Shown: positions 8,532 through 18,061, counted from the first letter of the stretch. The stretch is 64,000 nt of DNA from JAWXTP01 sp044433415 (GCA_044433415.1 JAWXTP010000002.1:7938-71937); one strand, 5' to 3'. Notes: generated by a model not told the origin, from the letters alone. Made by a program: numbers and translations.

Positions 8532-9425
8532 ATGGATTTACTAATTTCTCTGTACGACAGACTAAAAGAGCTACGTGAAACAGGCGTTAAAATGAAAGAT
8601 ATCGCTGAAGTTATCGGAGTGTACTCCAGCGTATTATCTTCGTTATATTCGTCTGTTTTGCCTCATTACGCTAACCTTTGTAACTCTGGTACAAATACGG
8701 ATACAGCTTTAGAAGAAGCATTAAAACAAGTTAATAATATATCTAAGCGTAAATTACTAGGCAGCATAAATGAAATCCATGAAAAGGCAATGAGAATAGA
8801 GCCTCATTACACTGCTACAAATAGGGGTTACTCTCCATTTATAGATAATATTTACAAAGAAACAGCTAAATATTCTAAACATGTTTCTGCATACTCAGGG
8901 TTATACACGGCTTATAGCATTTCATCATATTGTGATGGGTTAAAAGCTGAGCCTTACTTGGTATGTTCTGTAAAGGATAATGAGAACATGCCTAGGGTTT
9001 ATAATAGGACGATAACTGGTGAGACTAGTGCTGGGGCAGGGGTTTTCCCTCAGAACAATTTAGGTTATGTATTTATAAACGAAGCTAAAATAGTATCTAT
9101 AGCTTTAAAAGTGATGTATCTTCAATTGCCTGTAATAGATAAGCCTAAGTTAATAAAGGGTGTTTATCTTAGCCATGATTATAATCGCAATCCTATTGCG
9201 CGCCGTGTGGTATTGATTCGTGAGGGGGATGAAATTTCTGTTGAAGAATTTGAGAAATATGAAACTAGGATAATAAAAAAAGAACAGCTTGACGATAGAC
9301 TATTACCTTACTATAATTATACCTGTCAAGAGGAAGATTTAATACGCAGTATGTTCATCATATCACCCGACAAAAGCATCGACGATCTTGCACTCGAAAA
9401 AAAGATGCTAAAACTCCTTCGGTAA
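8532..9425 (+). CDS. Unrecognised protein with a possible N-terminal HTH
   Basis: A 297-residue soluble protein that I do not recognise. There is no signal peptide or membrane segment. Residues about 15-45 (VKMKDIAEVIGVYSSVLSSL) look like a short helix-turn-helix; the middle is rich in Tyr and Ser (KHVSAYSGLYTAYSISSY); the C-terminal third is acidic-basic and mixed. Codon choice matches its neighbours, so nothing argues against a real gene. It is a single-gene unit with its own -7-like box and a perfect palindrome upstream, and its 3' end abuts the repeat patch at 9.45-9.87 kb. A DNA-binding regulator is possible but not shown. Confidence 0.7.
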   Translation: MDLLISLYDRLKELRETGVKMKDIAEVIGVYSSVLSSLYSSVLPHYANLCNSGTNTDTALEEALKQVNNISKRKLLGSINEIHEKAMRIEPHYTATNRGYSPFIDNIYKETAKYSKHVSAYSGLYTAYSISSYCDGLKAEPYLVCSVKDNENMPRVYNRTITGETSAGAGVFPQNNLGYVFINEAKIVSIALKVMYLQLPVIDKPKLIKGVYLSHDYNRNPIARRVVLIREGDEISVEEFEKYETRIIKKEQLDDRLLPYYNYTCQEEDLIRSMFIISPDKSIDDLALEKKMLKLLR

Positions 9426-9451
9426 GCATTGTGGTTGTTGGGGTGGGTTAT

Positions 9452-9640
9452 GGGAAGGCTTTTCCCAATAACGGCTCATCTTTGCGACCTTTTCCTTAAT
9501 TCCAATGCTCACAACCCCTCTGTAAGTTGGGTTTCGTGTCGGAAGTTCGGGAAGGCTTTTCCCAATAACGGCCTACATTTTTCACCTTTTCCGAAAAACC
9601 AATGCTCACAGCCCTCAAGGCTGCTCCGCTTGATTTTCCG
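9452..9640. repeat. 97-bp direct tandem repeat, two copies
   Basis: GGGAAGGCTTTTCCCAATAA plus CGGC occurs at 9452-9475 and again at 9549-9572. CCAATGCTCACA recurs at 9502 and 9599. Both offsets are 97 bp, so this is one duplicated unit with diverged filler. It is more GC-rich than its surroundings. Short ORFs crossing it on both strands have no gene-like features. Confidence 0.75.
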
Positions 9641-9733
9641 AAAAACGCAAAAAATCTAAGCCATTCTTGGAAAAAGCGGACAATCGTGGACGCTATGTAA
9701 CGCTCATGGTAACAAACCTGGGTTTCAACTAAC

Positions 9734-9807
9734 GGCGACAAGCGACTAAATAATTATAGTAATAATATTTTATTATTATTTTTATCAATATTTAGTCGCT
9801 TGTCGCC
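9734..9807. repeat. Large hairpin, 19-bp perfect stem
   Basis: GGCGACAAGCGACTAAATA at 9734-9752 is exactly inverted at 9789-9807. The 36-base AT-only middle can fold again. A diverged version of the arm (CGACAAGCAACTAAATA on the minus strand) occurs near 51692-51712 inside the MITE-like element. Confidence 0.75.
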
Positions 9808-9870
9808 CTATCACCTATCACCTAACACCTATCACCTAACACCTAACACCTACAAGCTAAAAGCTACAAG
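9808..9870. repeat. Heptamer array, nine units
   Basis: Six 7-bp units CTATCAC or CTAACAC (9808-9849), then CTACAAG, CTAAAAG and CTACAAG (9850-9870). It ends one base before the nfnB stop codon, so it forms the 3' flank of that gene. Confidence 0.8.
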
Positions 9871-9871
9871 C

Positions 9872-11260
9872 TTATTTAGCCTTAATATATTCATCTATAG
9901 CAGTTGCAGCTTTACGACCAGCACCCATAGCAAGGATTACAGTTGCTGCACCTGTTACGGCATCACCACCTGCAAATACTCCTTCACGAGTTGTTGCGCC
10001 TTCGTCATTAGCTATAAGACAGCCCCATCTGTTAGTATCTAAGCCTTCTGTAGTAGAAGCGATTAATGGGTTAGGAGATGTACCTAGCGCCATGATTACT
10101 ACATCTGTTTCAACTTCACGCTCACTACCTTCAATTACCTTAGGTGAACGTCTTCCAGATGCATCAGGTTCGCCAAGCTCCATAGAAACACAAGAGATAG
10201 TTTTAACCCATCCGTTCTCATCACCATTGATACCTGTAGGGTTTGTTAACATCATAAACTCTATGCCTTCTTCTTTAGCGTGGTGAACTTCTTCTACCCT
10301 AGCAGGAAGCTCTTTCTCACTACGACGATACATAATAGAAGCCTTAGCACCTAAACGTGCAGCAGTACGTACAGCATCCATAGCAACATTACCTCCACCT
10401 ACTACAACTACACTTTTGCCTACATAAATAGGAGTGTCATAACTGTCATCATAGGCTTTCATAAGGTTAGCACGAGTTAAGAACTCATTAGCAGAAACTA
10501 CACCGTTTAAGTTTTCACCATCTATACCCATAAAGCGTGGTAAACCAGCTCCTGAACCTACAAATACTGCTTCATAACCTTCATCATCCATAAGAGAATC
10601 TATAGTGATAGTACGTCCAACTACAACGTCAGTTTCTATCTCTACACCTAGTTTCTTAACGTTTTCTATCTCTTTAGCTACAACTTTTGACTTAGGCAAA
10701 CGGAATTCAGGAATACCATATTCTAACACTCCACCTGGCTTATGTAGCACTTCGAAAATCTTAACTTCATAGCCCATTTTAGCTAAATCCGCAGCACATG
10801 CAAGCCCTGCTGGACCACTACCTACTACAGCTACTTTATGTCCGTTTCTTTCAACTGGAGTGAATAATTCAACATTATTTTCACGTGCCCAGTCACCTAC
10901 AAAACGCTCTAACTTACCAATAGATACAGGCTCTTTCTTAATACCTAAGATACATGAACCCTCACATTGGCTTTCTTGTGGACAAACACGACCACAAACA
11001 GATGGAAGAAGTGAGTCTTCCGCTATAATTTTTGCAGCAGCAGTGATATCTCCACCCTCTACAGCATGTATAAATTGAGGTATCTTTAACGATACAGGAC
11101 AAGCAGCCACACAACGAGGTTTTTTACATTGAATACAACGAGAAGCCTCTAGTTGCGCTTCTTCAAGGTTGTAACCATAACATACCTCTTCAAAATTTGT
11201 AGCTCTTATTTTTGGATCTTGTTCCCTTACAGGGATTCTATCTATTTTATTATTTGCCAT
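9872..11260 (-). CDS. nfnB: NfnB: NADPH-binding Fe-S flavoprotein subunit of ferredoxin:NADP oxidoreductase (annotated GltA-like)
   Basis: A 462-residue flavoprotein of the glutamate-synthase small-subunit family. Two cysteine groups for [4Fe-4S] clusters: C42, C45, C50, C54 and C89, C93, C99, C103. A dinucleotide fold follows (VVGSGPAG, about 145-152) and a second NAD(P) fold (VVVVGGGNVAMDA, near 287). Genes of this family are often named gltA or sudA, but the next gene upstream encodes the NfnA partner and no large glutamate synthase is present. That pairing supports NADH-dependent reduced ferredoxin:NADP oxidoreductase, an electron-bifurcating cytoplasmic complex. Confidence 0.85.
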   Translation of the reverse strand: MANNKIDRIPVREQDPKIRATNFEEVCYGYNLEEAQLEASRCIQCKKPRCVAACPVSLKIPQFIHAVEGGDITAAAKIIAEDSLLPSVCGRVCPQESQCEGSCILGIKKEPVSIGKLERFVGDWARENNVELFTPVERNGHKVAVVGSGPAGLACAADLAKMGYEVKIFEVLHKPGGVLEYGIPEFRLPKSKVVAKEIENVKKLGVEIETDVVVGRTITIDSLMDDEGYEAVFVGSGAGLPRFMGIDGENLNGVVSANEFLTRANLMKAYDDSYDTPIYVGKSVVVVGGGNVAMDAVRTAARLGAKASIMYRRSEKELPARVEEVHHAKEEGIEFMMLTNPTGINGDENGWVKTISCVSMELGEPDASGRRSPKVIEGSEREVETDVVIMALGTSPNPLIASTTEGLDTNRWGCLIANDEGATTREGVFAGGDAVTGAATVILAMGAGRKAATAIDEYIKAK

Positions 11261-11322
11261 TATATTAATCTTCTTAAGGTCAACAAAATTGGAATTTACG
11301 AGAACACTAAAAAACTAATCTA

Positions 11323-12195
11323 TTAGTCTTTGTGTAGATTTATTCTACACTTGTGATCTACTTGTTTAGCTTTACGTTGTTCAATAGTGCGGTATTGACC
11401 TTGACGACGCATAGCCTCATCAAAATCAACTAGGTGAGCATCAAACTCAGGTCCATCTACACATGTAAAGAACGTTTTACCCCCTACAGATACACGACAT
11501 GCCCCACACATACCAGTACCGTCAACCATAAGAGAGTTTAAGCTAACAATAGTTTTAATTCCATATTTTTTTGTTGTTAATGACACGAATTTCATCATTA
11601 TCATAGGTCCTATAGAAACAACAACATCATATTGCTTTCCTTGATTATCTATCAAGTCCTCTAAACATTGAGTCACAAGACCTTTGAAACCTTTACTTCC
11701 GTCATCTGTAGCAATATATAGATTTGTCGCTACGGCTTTCATTTCTTCTTCAAGAATCACTAAGTTTTCATTTTTAGCTCCTATTATAACATCGACTTCT
11801 ACGCCTTGTTCTTTAAGCCATTTCACTTGTGGATAAACAGGTGCAGTACCAACACCACCAGCGATAAACATGATTTTCTTTTTACGTAATTCATCAATAT
11901 TTTCATAAACAAACTCTGAAGGTTGCCCAAGAGGTCCTACAAAGTTCATAAATTCATCCCCTTCTTCTAAATTACAGATTCTTTCTGATGTACTACCTAC
12001 TATTTGTGTAACAATAGTAACAGCTCCTTCTTCTTGTGAATAATCACAAATAGTTAAAGGAATTCTTTCTCCGTGCTCATCTACACGAACGATAATAAAT
12101 TGTCCTGGCTTTGCAGATTTAGCAACACGAGGTGCATATACATCCATAAGATATATGTTCTCTGCAAGGCATCTTTTTTTTAAAATTTTAAACAT
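11323..12195 (-). CDS. nfnA: NfnA: NADH-binding FAD/[2Fe-2S] subunit
   Basis: A 290-residue protein of the PyrK/sulfide-dehydrogenase-beta family: an FAD domain, then an NAD domain (FIAGGVGTAPVYPQ near 110), then a C-terminal iron-sulfur site. The site residues D225, C230, C233, C245 (VDGTGMCGAC ... FTC) fit the one-Asp three-Cys [2Fe-2S] ligation known for NfnA. It lies 62 bp upstream of nfnB on the same strand. Alternative: sulfide dehydrogenase (SudAB), which is built from the same two subunits. A pyrD gene, which would point to PyrK, is not adjacent. Confidence 0.85.
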   Translation of the reverse strand: MFKILKKRCLAENIYLMDVYAPRVAKSAKPGQFIIVRVDEHGERIPLTICDYSQEEGAVTIVTQIVGSTSERICNLEEGDEFMNFVGPLGQPSEFVYENIDELRKKKIMFIAGGVGTAPVYPQVKWLKEQGVEVDVIIGAKNENLVILEEEMKAVATNLYIATDDGSKGFKGLVTQCLEDLIDNQGKQYDVVVSIGPMIMMKFVSLTTKKYGIKTIVSLNSLMVDGTGMCGACRVSVGGKTFFTCVDGPEFDAHLVDFDEAMRRQGQYRTIEQRKAKQVDHKCRINLHKD

Positions 12196-12217
12196 TTTGG
12201 TTAATAAGTATGAGTTT

Positions 12218-12244
12218 AAGGGGAATTCTATAGAATTCTCCTAA
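12218..12244 (+). repeat. Short copy of the intergenic repeat
   Basis: AAGGGGAATTCTATAGAATTCTCCT: both ends fused directly, here almost a perfect palindrome. It lies just upstream of nfnA. Confidence 0.65.
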
Positions 12245-12277
12245 AATTAAGATAAATCTTTTTTGAGTTTTATAGCT

Positions 12278-12304
12278 TTAGGGGAGTTCTTGAAGTTCCC
12301 TTTA
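12278..12304 (+). repeat. Minimal copy of the intergenic repeat
   Basis: TAGGGGAGTTCTTGAAGTTCCCTTT, between nfnA and the DUF1573 stop codon at 12310. Two copies within 90 bp make this a tandem pair. Confidence 0.75.
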
Positions 12305-12309
12305 TCTAA

Positions 12310-13401
12310 TTACTCTATATTTGCAACGAGCCTCATTTCCTTTATTGGTTGAGACTGGTCGTTTGTAATGACGGTTATAGTTTCAGCTACTCTACCTTTA
12401 TCATTTTTCAAAGGTAGTAATTTTGTTGTAATATTTATAGTTTCTCCGTTTTTAATTACTCTTTTTGGCACAGAAAAACTCACTTTACTACTAGAACCTG
12501 AAATTTCGAGAATTTCTAAGTCATTTTTGCCAACATTTGTCAATGTAAAAGTCCTTGTTAAATTAGCACCATTTTTCACATTTCCAAAATGATAAAAACG
12601 GCTTGACAATTCGCCTACTGGTGAATTCTGTATCATATCTGGCGTATAAGATGTAAAATCTGGTATAGAAATACCATTTATGATAAACTTGTCCTTATAT
12701 GTAACACCATTAATAGCTAAGCTAACTTCTGTTTCAAAATTACCATATAATTTAGGTTCTTTTTTCAAGTCATAAATAATAAAAAGCTGTCCCTTTTCTT
12801 GTGGTTTCAATGTTGCAGGAGCCATATACGCCTTAAAACGACCTCCTTTATCATCGACTGTTGTTTTAAAATCTACATCTTTATCCGATGAATTATAAAC
12901 ACCTATCATTAGATTATGGTTATAACCTATAGGTATTTCCTTATATGTTGCAAGCAAAGACTCCACTCTAATCCCATCACTTAAAACAACGGGATACATA
13001 TCATCCACACCTTTAGGACGAGGCTCTATTACCCCTTTAATCACAAGTTCATTAGCATGCTTCCCTGCTCCATCTATAACGTATAATTTTGATGTGAAAG
13101 CACCTGAACGCCCCTCAGGATTATATCTAACTTTTACCTCTGTAGTTTCGTCAGGCATAATTGGCGCTTTCTTATACTCAGGCTTTGTACACCCACAACT
13201 AACAGATACATATTTAATTATATATGGCGTATCAGATGTGTTTTTAAAAGAAAAAGAAGCTGTCACCTCACCATCTACCTCTTTAATTTTACCAAAGTTA
13301 TGTACTGTTGACTTAAATTTAATTTGAGGCGAAGGAACTCCTTGTGCCATTGCAAAGAAGGTCACAAAAAACGCTAACAATATATTTATAATAAATTTCA
13401 T
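12310..13401 (-). CDS. DUF1573 (ASH-like) secreted protein
   Basis: A 363-residue exported protein: signal peptide 1-19 ending AMAQ. It has two immunoglobulin-like DUF1573 units, about 25-125 with the hallmark SVSCGCTKPEY (C69, C71), and about 260-360 (HFGNVKNGANLTRTFTLTN). DUF1573 proteins are common in Bacteroidetes envelopes, without an assigned role. It starts 9 bp after mnmA and closes the GH3-mnmA-DUF1573 operon. Confidence 0.85.
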   Translation of the reverse strand: MKFIINILLAFFVTFFAMAQGVPSPQIKFKSTVHNFGKIKEVDGEVTASFSFKNTSDTPYIIKYVSVSCGCTKPEYKKAPIMPDETTEVKVRYNPEGRSGAFTSKLYVIDGAGKHANELVIKGVIEPRPKGVDDMYPVVLSDGIRVESLLATYKEIPIGYNHNLMIGVYNSSDKDVDFKTTVDDKGGRFKAYMAPATLKPQEKGQLFIIYDLKKEPKLYGNFETEVSLAINGVTYKDKFIINGISIPDFTSYTPDMIQNSPVGELSSRFYHFGNVKNGANLTRTFTLTNVGKNDLEILEISGSSSKVSFSVPKRVIKNGETINITTKLLPLKNDKGRVAETITVITNDQSQPIKEMRLVANIE

Positions 13402-13410
13402 CTTTAAATA

Positions 13411-14601
13411 TTACTCATTAATTACCCCAGAACCTACTAATTCGCCATCCGTATTATACCAAACAGCAAATTGCCCAGCAGTTACACCGCGTTGTGGTTC
13501 ATCAAATACCATATAAGCACCCTCTTCTTTAATTATAAGAACTCCTTCTTGTAAAGGCTGACGGTATCTTATACGAAGTTTATATCTTTGTTCGCTTTCT
13601 AGTTGTTGCTTAAGGTCTTCTCTTACCCAGTGCACTTCTTCATCACGAATAAACAATGCTTTTCTAAATAAGCCCTTATGTTCCGACCCTTGCCCTACAT
13701 AAACAGTATTTGTCTCAACATTAATACCTATAACAAATAAAGGTTCAGCTTTCCCACCAACATTTAAGCCCTTTCTTTGCCCTATAGTGTAATAGTGAGC
13801 TCCATTATGTTCACCTACTTTAATACCATCAGTTTCACTATAAGTATAAGGTTTCGACAATTCTTTAAGGTTTGATTCTTCTACTATGTCTTCGTAACCC
13901 TTCCAATCTTTAGGAATCTCTATAATATTTCCTTTTTTAGGTTTTAATTTTTGTTGTAGGAATACAGGTAAATCTACCTTCCCGACAAAACAAATACCTT
14001 GAGAATCTTTACGTTCAGCCGTTGCAAGCCCCTGTTCCATAGCTATACGTCGTACCTCTGGTTTTTCTATATGCCCTATAGGGAAAAGAGCTTTTTCTAA
14101 TTGCTCTTGTGACAGTTGACAAAGAAAATAACTTTGATCTTTATTATTATCTGCACCTGCTATAAGGCGATAATGTTCTTTCCCATCAATTATAACGCTA
14201 TCTTTTTGACAATAGTGTCCTGTAGCAACATAATCAGCACCTAATTTCAATGCTGCCTTTAAAAAAGCATCGAATTTGATTTCTCTATTACAAAGCACAT
14301 CAGGATTCGGTGTTCTGCCTTTTTCGTATTCAGAAAACATATAATCAACAACTCTCTTACGATACTCATCGCTTAAGTCTATGTAATTAAATTCTATATC
14401 AAGTTTTTTAGCTACAAGTTCAGCAAACATTCTGTCATCATTCCAAGGACAGTCTCCAGCCAAAGTACCTGTAGTATCATGCCAATTACGCATAAACATA
14501 CCTATGACTTCATACCCTTGCTCTTTTAAAAGATAAGCAGCTACAGATGAATCTACGCCACCTGAAAGTCCTACAACTACACGTTTTTTATTGATATTCA
14601 T
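13411..14601 (-). CDS. mnmA: tRNA-specific 2-thiouridylase
   Basis: A 396-residue ATP-dependent enzyme that puts sulfur on U34 of tRNA-Lys, -Glu and -Gln. PP-loop SGGVDSS is at 13-19. The two catalytic cysteines are C104 ([10 protein letters not shown]) and C204 (DSQGICFVG). The C-terminal beta domains are present ([20 protein letters not shown]). It has a longer middle than the enterobacterial protein (about 370), which is ordinary for this phylum. It starts 7 bp after the GH3 gene. Confidence 0.96.
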   Translation of the reverse strand: MNINKKRVVVGLSGGVDSSVAAYLLKEQGYEVIGMFMRNWHDTTGTLAGDCPWNDDRMFAELVAKKLDIEFNYIDLSDEYRKRVVDYMFSEYEKGRTPNPDVLCNREIKFDAFLKAALKLGADYVATGHYCQKDSVIIDGKEHYRLIAGADNNKDQSYFLCQLSQEQLEKALFPIGHIEKPEVRRIAMEQGLATAERKDSQGICFVGKVDLPVFLQQKLKPKKGNIIEIPKDWKGYEDIVEESNLKELSKPYTYSETDGIKVGEHNGAHYYTIGQRKGLNVGGKAEPLFVIGINVETNTVYVGQGSEHKGLFRKALFIRDEEVHWVREDLKQQLESEQRYKLRIRYRQPLQEGVLIIKEEGAYMVFDEPQRGVTAGQFAVWYNTDGELVGSGVINE

Positions 14602-14608
14602 TTTTATA

Positions 14609-16123
14609 TTAATTTATTATATATTCCAAAATAGAGTCTACATACTCTCTAGTATTTGACAGGCGCGGCACCTTATTTTGCCCTCCCGACTTGCCTCGTT
14701 TTTCCATCCATTTATGGAAAGTCCCAGGGTCAACTTTTCGAACAATAGGTTTTTCTAATGTTGCGTTATTCTTTCTTTTTGCTTCGTAATCAGAATTAAC
14801 TTTTTGAAGCGTTTTATCTAATATCTCACAGAAGTTTTCAAAAGAATCGGGCTCTTTAGAAAATTCTATAATCCACTCATGTTTACCTTTTTCCTTAACA
14901 TCCATATAAATAGGGGCAGCAGTATATTCTCTAATTGTGGCTCCTGTACAATTACAAGCCTCTGCAATTGCCTTATCGCTATTGTCAACGATTACCTCCT
15001 CACCAAAAGCATTAATATAATGCTTAGTACGACCTGTAATCTTTATTCTGTAGGGCGAAATAGATGTAAACTTTACAGTGTCGCCTATCATATATCTCCA
15101 CAACCCACCATTAGTTGTAATTATAATAGCATAATTTACTCCTAGCTTAACGCCTTCCAATGGGACTACCTTTGTCATATCATCAAGGCAAGTTGCAGGA
15201 GTAAACTCATAAAATATCCCATAATCAAGCATTAACAATAACTCCACTGACTTAGGATTGTCTTGTATGGCAAAAAATCCTTCAGAAGCATTATAGCTCT
15301 CAATATATTTCATTTGAGGTGAAGGGATTAGCTTTTTATAAGTCTCACGATAAGGAGTAAAACACACACCTCCATGCATAAAAAGCTCCATGTTAGGCCA
15401 CACCTCACTTATATTGCTCTTACCTGTATATTCTAATACTTTTTCTAATAAAACCAAGTTCCATGAAGGCACTCCAGCAAAAGAAGTTATATTTTGTTTA
15501 GAACATGTTTCTGCTATTACTTCTATTTTTTTTAGAAAATCTGTCTCTAATGCTATCTCTTTAGGTGGCGTACGGAACAACGACACATAAAATGGTGTAT
15601 GTTCAATCAATATAGATGATAAGTCTCCTGAACGTGCTCCACTACTTGAAAGCTCATCTATACTATGAGCACCTCCCAATGTTAACGTCTTTCCTCCGCC
15701 AACATTAAACGTCTCATTAGAGTAAGCAGCAAGACCAATAACGTCTTTCATCCCCCGATATTGACACTTGTAGATAGATTCCGTAGAAACAGGAATAAAT
15801 TTACTTTTACTCGTTGTTGTTCCTGACGATTTTGCATACCATTTTATTGGAGCATCCCAGATTATATTAGCTTCTCCCTGTCTGGTTCTATTGATATACT
15901 CTTCCATATCGGAATATTCGGAGACTGAGATTTTACGCACAAATTCTTCGTAAGAAGTTTCACATGTAATACCTCTCTCTTTACCATACTCACAATTAGC
16001 TAAGTGAAAAATAAGTTCTCTAAATTGACACTGCTGTGTACTTATAGGGTCACTCATAAATTCCTCAATTTCGCTAATGCGACGACTAAATATGCTATTT
16101 ATAATCTTGTGACTAAATTCCAT
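14609..16123 (-). CDS. GH3-family acyl-adenylating enzyme
   Basis: A 504-residue protein of the GH3 (auxin-responsive promoter) family. The phosphate-binding adenylation motif [10 protein letters not shown] is at 99-108, with the later [11 protein letters not shown] and YRMIGD-like ([11 protein letters not shown]) motifs of the family. Plant members join amino acids to acyl hormones; bacterial members are widespread in Bacteroidetes and their substrates are not established. It leads an operon with mnmA and DUF1573, a pairing I would not read functionally. Confidence 0.85.
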   Translation of the reverse strand: MEFSHKIINSIFSRRISEIEEFMSDPISTQQCQFRELIFHLANCEYGKERGITCETSYEEFVRKISVSEYSDMEEYINRTRQGEANIIWDAPIKWYAKSSGTTTSKSKFIPVSTESIYKCQYRGMKDVIGLAAYSNETFNVGGGKTLTLGGAHSIDELSSSGARSGDLSSILIEHTPFYVSLFRTPPKEIALETDFLKKIEVIAETCSKQNITSFAGVPSWNLVLLEKVLEYTGKSNISEVWPNMELFMHGGVCFTPYRETYKKLIPSPQMKYIESYNASEGFFAIQDNPKSVELLLMLDYGIFYEFTPATCLDDMTKVVPLEGVKLGVNYAIIITTNGGLWRYMIGDTVKFTSISPYRIKITGRTKHYINAFGEEVIVDNSDKAIAEACNCTGATIREYTAAPIYMDVKEKGKHEWIIEFSKEPDSFENFCEILDKTLQKVNSDYEAKRKNNATLEKPIVRKVDPGTFHKWMEKRGKSGGQNKVPRLSNTREYVDSILEYIIN

Positions 16124-16145
16124 AACTTTAAATAATATTAATCTA

Positions 16146-16197
16146 TAGGGGAGTTCTAAAAATCCCTTCGTTCAGTTTTTAGAAATTCTCTTTATAA
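16146..16197 (+). repeat. Copy of the intergenic repeat overlapping a stop codon
   Basis: ATAGGGGAGTTCTAAAAATC, then a central inverted part, then TTTTTAGAAATTCTCTTTA. Its right end covers the TAA of the membrane protein gene at 16192. Confidence 0.7.
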
Positions 16198-16827
16198 GGT
16201 CACTAATGTAAACATTGCTAAATATCCTACAATTATTCCTACAAAAGTTTGAAGCAAATTGTACTTTCTTAAATACATTGATGCTGTGCCTGAAAGCCCA
16301 AAACACAATAATAATATTATAAGAAATATATCTATACCCTTAAACCCAAGGTAACCTAAAACATTCAGTGTAGCAACTAATGCACCTAAACCTATTGTGT
16401 AAACATTTATTCTACAAAAATAAGAAATAGCAATAGTTATAATTGCAGTCAAATTTACAGCAGCAAATATGCGTGCAATAAAATAAATAGGTATTTCATT
16501 TACAACAAAAAGCTGGATTAACGAGTAAAGCAAAATTGTAGGAACCACAAAGTTAACTTTATCCTTCCTTGAACTCTTGCTATAATCCTTTATTATCCTA
16601 AATCGTTTTAAAACTAAAAACAATATAAAAGGAGCAAGAAAAATTAGCAATACCAGAAACACCAAAAATACTGTTTGAATATTTATAGTTGAAAATACAA
16701 AAATATTGCTAATAGACACAAGCATTAATATCAGATATACTGGCATAAGTAGCGGATTTAGAATATTACAAATCGCCTTTGCTAATATATACAAACGTTT
16801 TTTATTTTTATATGTAATTTCAGACAT
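16192..16827 (-). CDS. Polytopic membrane protein, function unknown
   Basis: A 211-residue protein with about six transmembrane helices (17-40, 50-75, 93-112, 117-137, 143-160, 165-185, approximate) and a basic cytosolic loop (KDYSKSSRKDKVN). It resembles the small PAP2-like membrane proteins of Bacteroidetes in layout, but I do not see the phosphatase signature residues, so no activity is assigned. It lies 16 bp downstream of the RlmI-like gene and probably shares its transcript. Confidence 0.7.
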   Translation of the reverse strand: MSEITYKNKKRLYILAKAICNILNPLLMPVYLILMLVSISNIFVFSTINIQTVFLVFLVLLIFLAPFILFLVLKRFRIIKDYSKSSRKDKVNFVVPTILLYSLIQLFVVNEIPIYFIARIFAAVNLTAIITIAISYFCRINVYTIGLGALVATLNVLGYLGFKGIDIFLIILLLCFGLSGTASMYLRKYNLLQTFVGIIVGYLAMFTLVTL

Positions 16828-16843
16828 CTAATAACTTATTAAA

Positions 16844-18037
16844 TTATTCTACATACAAAACCAAACCTTTTAAATACTCACCTTCTGGATGATATATGTT
16901 AACAGGATGATCAGAAGGTTGTGTTACTTGGTGCAAGATAGACACTTTACGTCCCGCTATGGCTGCTGCTGAAAAAACTGTAGTTCTAAATTGCTCTTTA
17001 CTTACAGCTTGTGAACAACTAAAAGTGAAAAGTATACCACCTTTTTTAATTTTTGTCATAGCTTGCGCATTTATACGCTTATAACCCTGTAGGGCATTAG
17101 GCGTTGCTTTATGGCGTTTTGCAAATGCTGGCGGATCTAATATTATTAAATCATAAAAGTCCTCTTTTAGATTCTTTAAGTAATCAAATGCATCTATAGT
17201 TACACCTTTGTGTGTTTCTGCGTAATTATTAATTTCTGCATTTTCTTCAGCACGTGCTACAGCCTTTGCTGAGCAATCTACACTTTCTACCGTTTTAGCA
17301 CCCCCTGCTAGAGCATACACACTAAAGCCACCTGTATAACAAAAAGTATTTAACACATTTCTGCCTTTAGAGTAAGTCTCTACAAGTTGTCTATTTTCTC
17401 TTTGGTCTATAAAGAACCCTGTTTTTTGCCCTTCTACCCAGTCTACAATAAATTTATTATTATGCTCAAGCACAACAGTACTAGTAGGAGTTTTATCTTC
17501 ACGATTATCAAACAAATAACCTTCTCTTTCAGTTTCTTCAACACTATCAGGCAATGTTCCTGCACTTTTGTAATAAATTGCAGACACATAGTCTTTCATA
17601 ACAGTTTGTAATGCCTCAGCGATAATATTGCGATCTTCGTGCATTCCTAAAGAATGAGATTGCACAACAGCAATATCATTATAAACATCAACAATTAAGC
17701 CTGGTAGCAAGTCTCCCTCACCGTGAACTAATCTGTAACAAGTTGTTTCAGGATTATCTATAAGCCCCATAGCTCGACGTTTAGATAGTGCTGAACCTAG
17801 GCGCATTTCCCACCAGCTGCCGTCTATAGTTTCATTATCAAAAGTCAACACCCTTACAGCGATAGAACCTAGGCTACAATGTCCCTTAGCGATAAACTTT
17901 TTATCTACAGAATATATTTCAACTATCTGTCCCTCTTCAATTTCTCCATCAGCAGAAGCTATAGCTCCCGAAAATACCCATGGATGAAAACGTTTAAGAG
18001 ACTCTTCTTTTCCTTTTTTTAAATATATTTTTGCCAT
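16844..18037 (-). CDS. RlmI-like 23S rRNA (cytosine-C5) methyltransferase
   Basis: A 397-residue SAM-dependent methyltransferase. The N-terminal PUA domain (about 1-75, HPWVFSGAI) is followed by a central RlmI-type region (GQKTGFFIDQR, 203-213). The SAM-binding motif is FCYTGGFSVYA (232-242), and the catalytic-loop motif DPPAFAK is at 301-307. RlmI methylates C1962 of E. coli 23S rRNA; the exact base modified here is inferred from family only. Confidence 0.88.
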   Translation of the reverse strand: MAKIYLKKGKEESLKRFHPWVFSGAIASADGEIEEGQIVEIYSVDKKFIAKGHCSLGSIAVRVLTFDNETIDGSWWEMRLGSALSKRRAMGLIDNPETTCYRLVHGEGDLLPGLIVDVYNDIAVVQSHSLGMHEDRNIIAEALQTVMKDYVSAIYYKSAGTLPDSVEETEREGYLFDNREDKTPTSTVVLEHNNKFIVDWVEGQKTGFFIDQRENRQLVETYSKGRNVLNTFCYTGGFSVYALAGGAKTVESVDCSAKAVARAEENAEINNYAETHKGVTIDAFDYLKNLKEDFYDLIILDPPAFAKRHKATPNALQGYKRINAQAMTKIKKGGILFTFSCSQAVSKEQFRTTVFSAAAIAGRKVSILHQVTQPSDHPVNIYHPEGEYLKGLVLYVE

Positions 18038-18061
18038 TATTTTCGTAATAATTTTGAACAG

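Noticed and set aside
9429..9741. Short ORFs on both strands across the repeat patch
   Set aside because: They cross the 97-bp tandem repeat, have no start context, and have odd composition (Pro, Phe, Ser, His rich). The DNA repeat explains the open frames.
9452..9870. CRISPR array
   Set aside because: Only two diverged 97-bp units and a 7-bp array; no 25-40 bp repeats with unique spacers and no cas genes.
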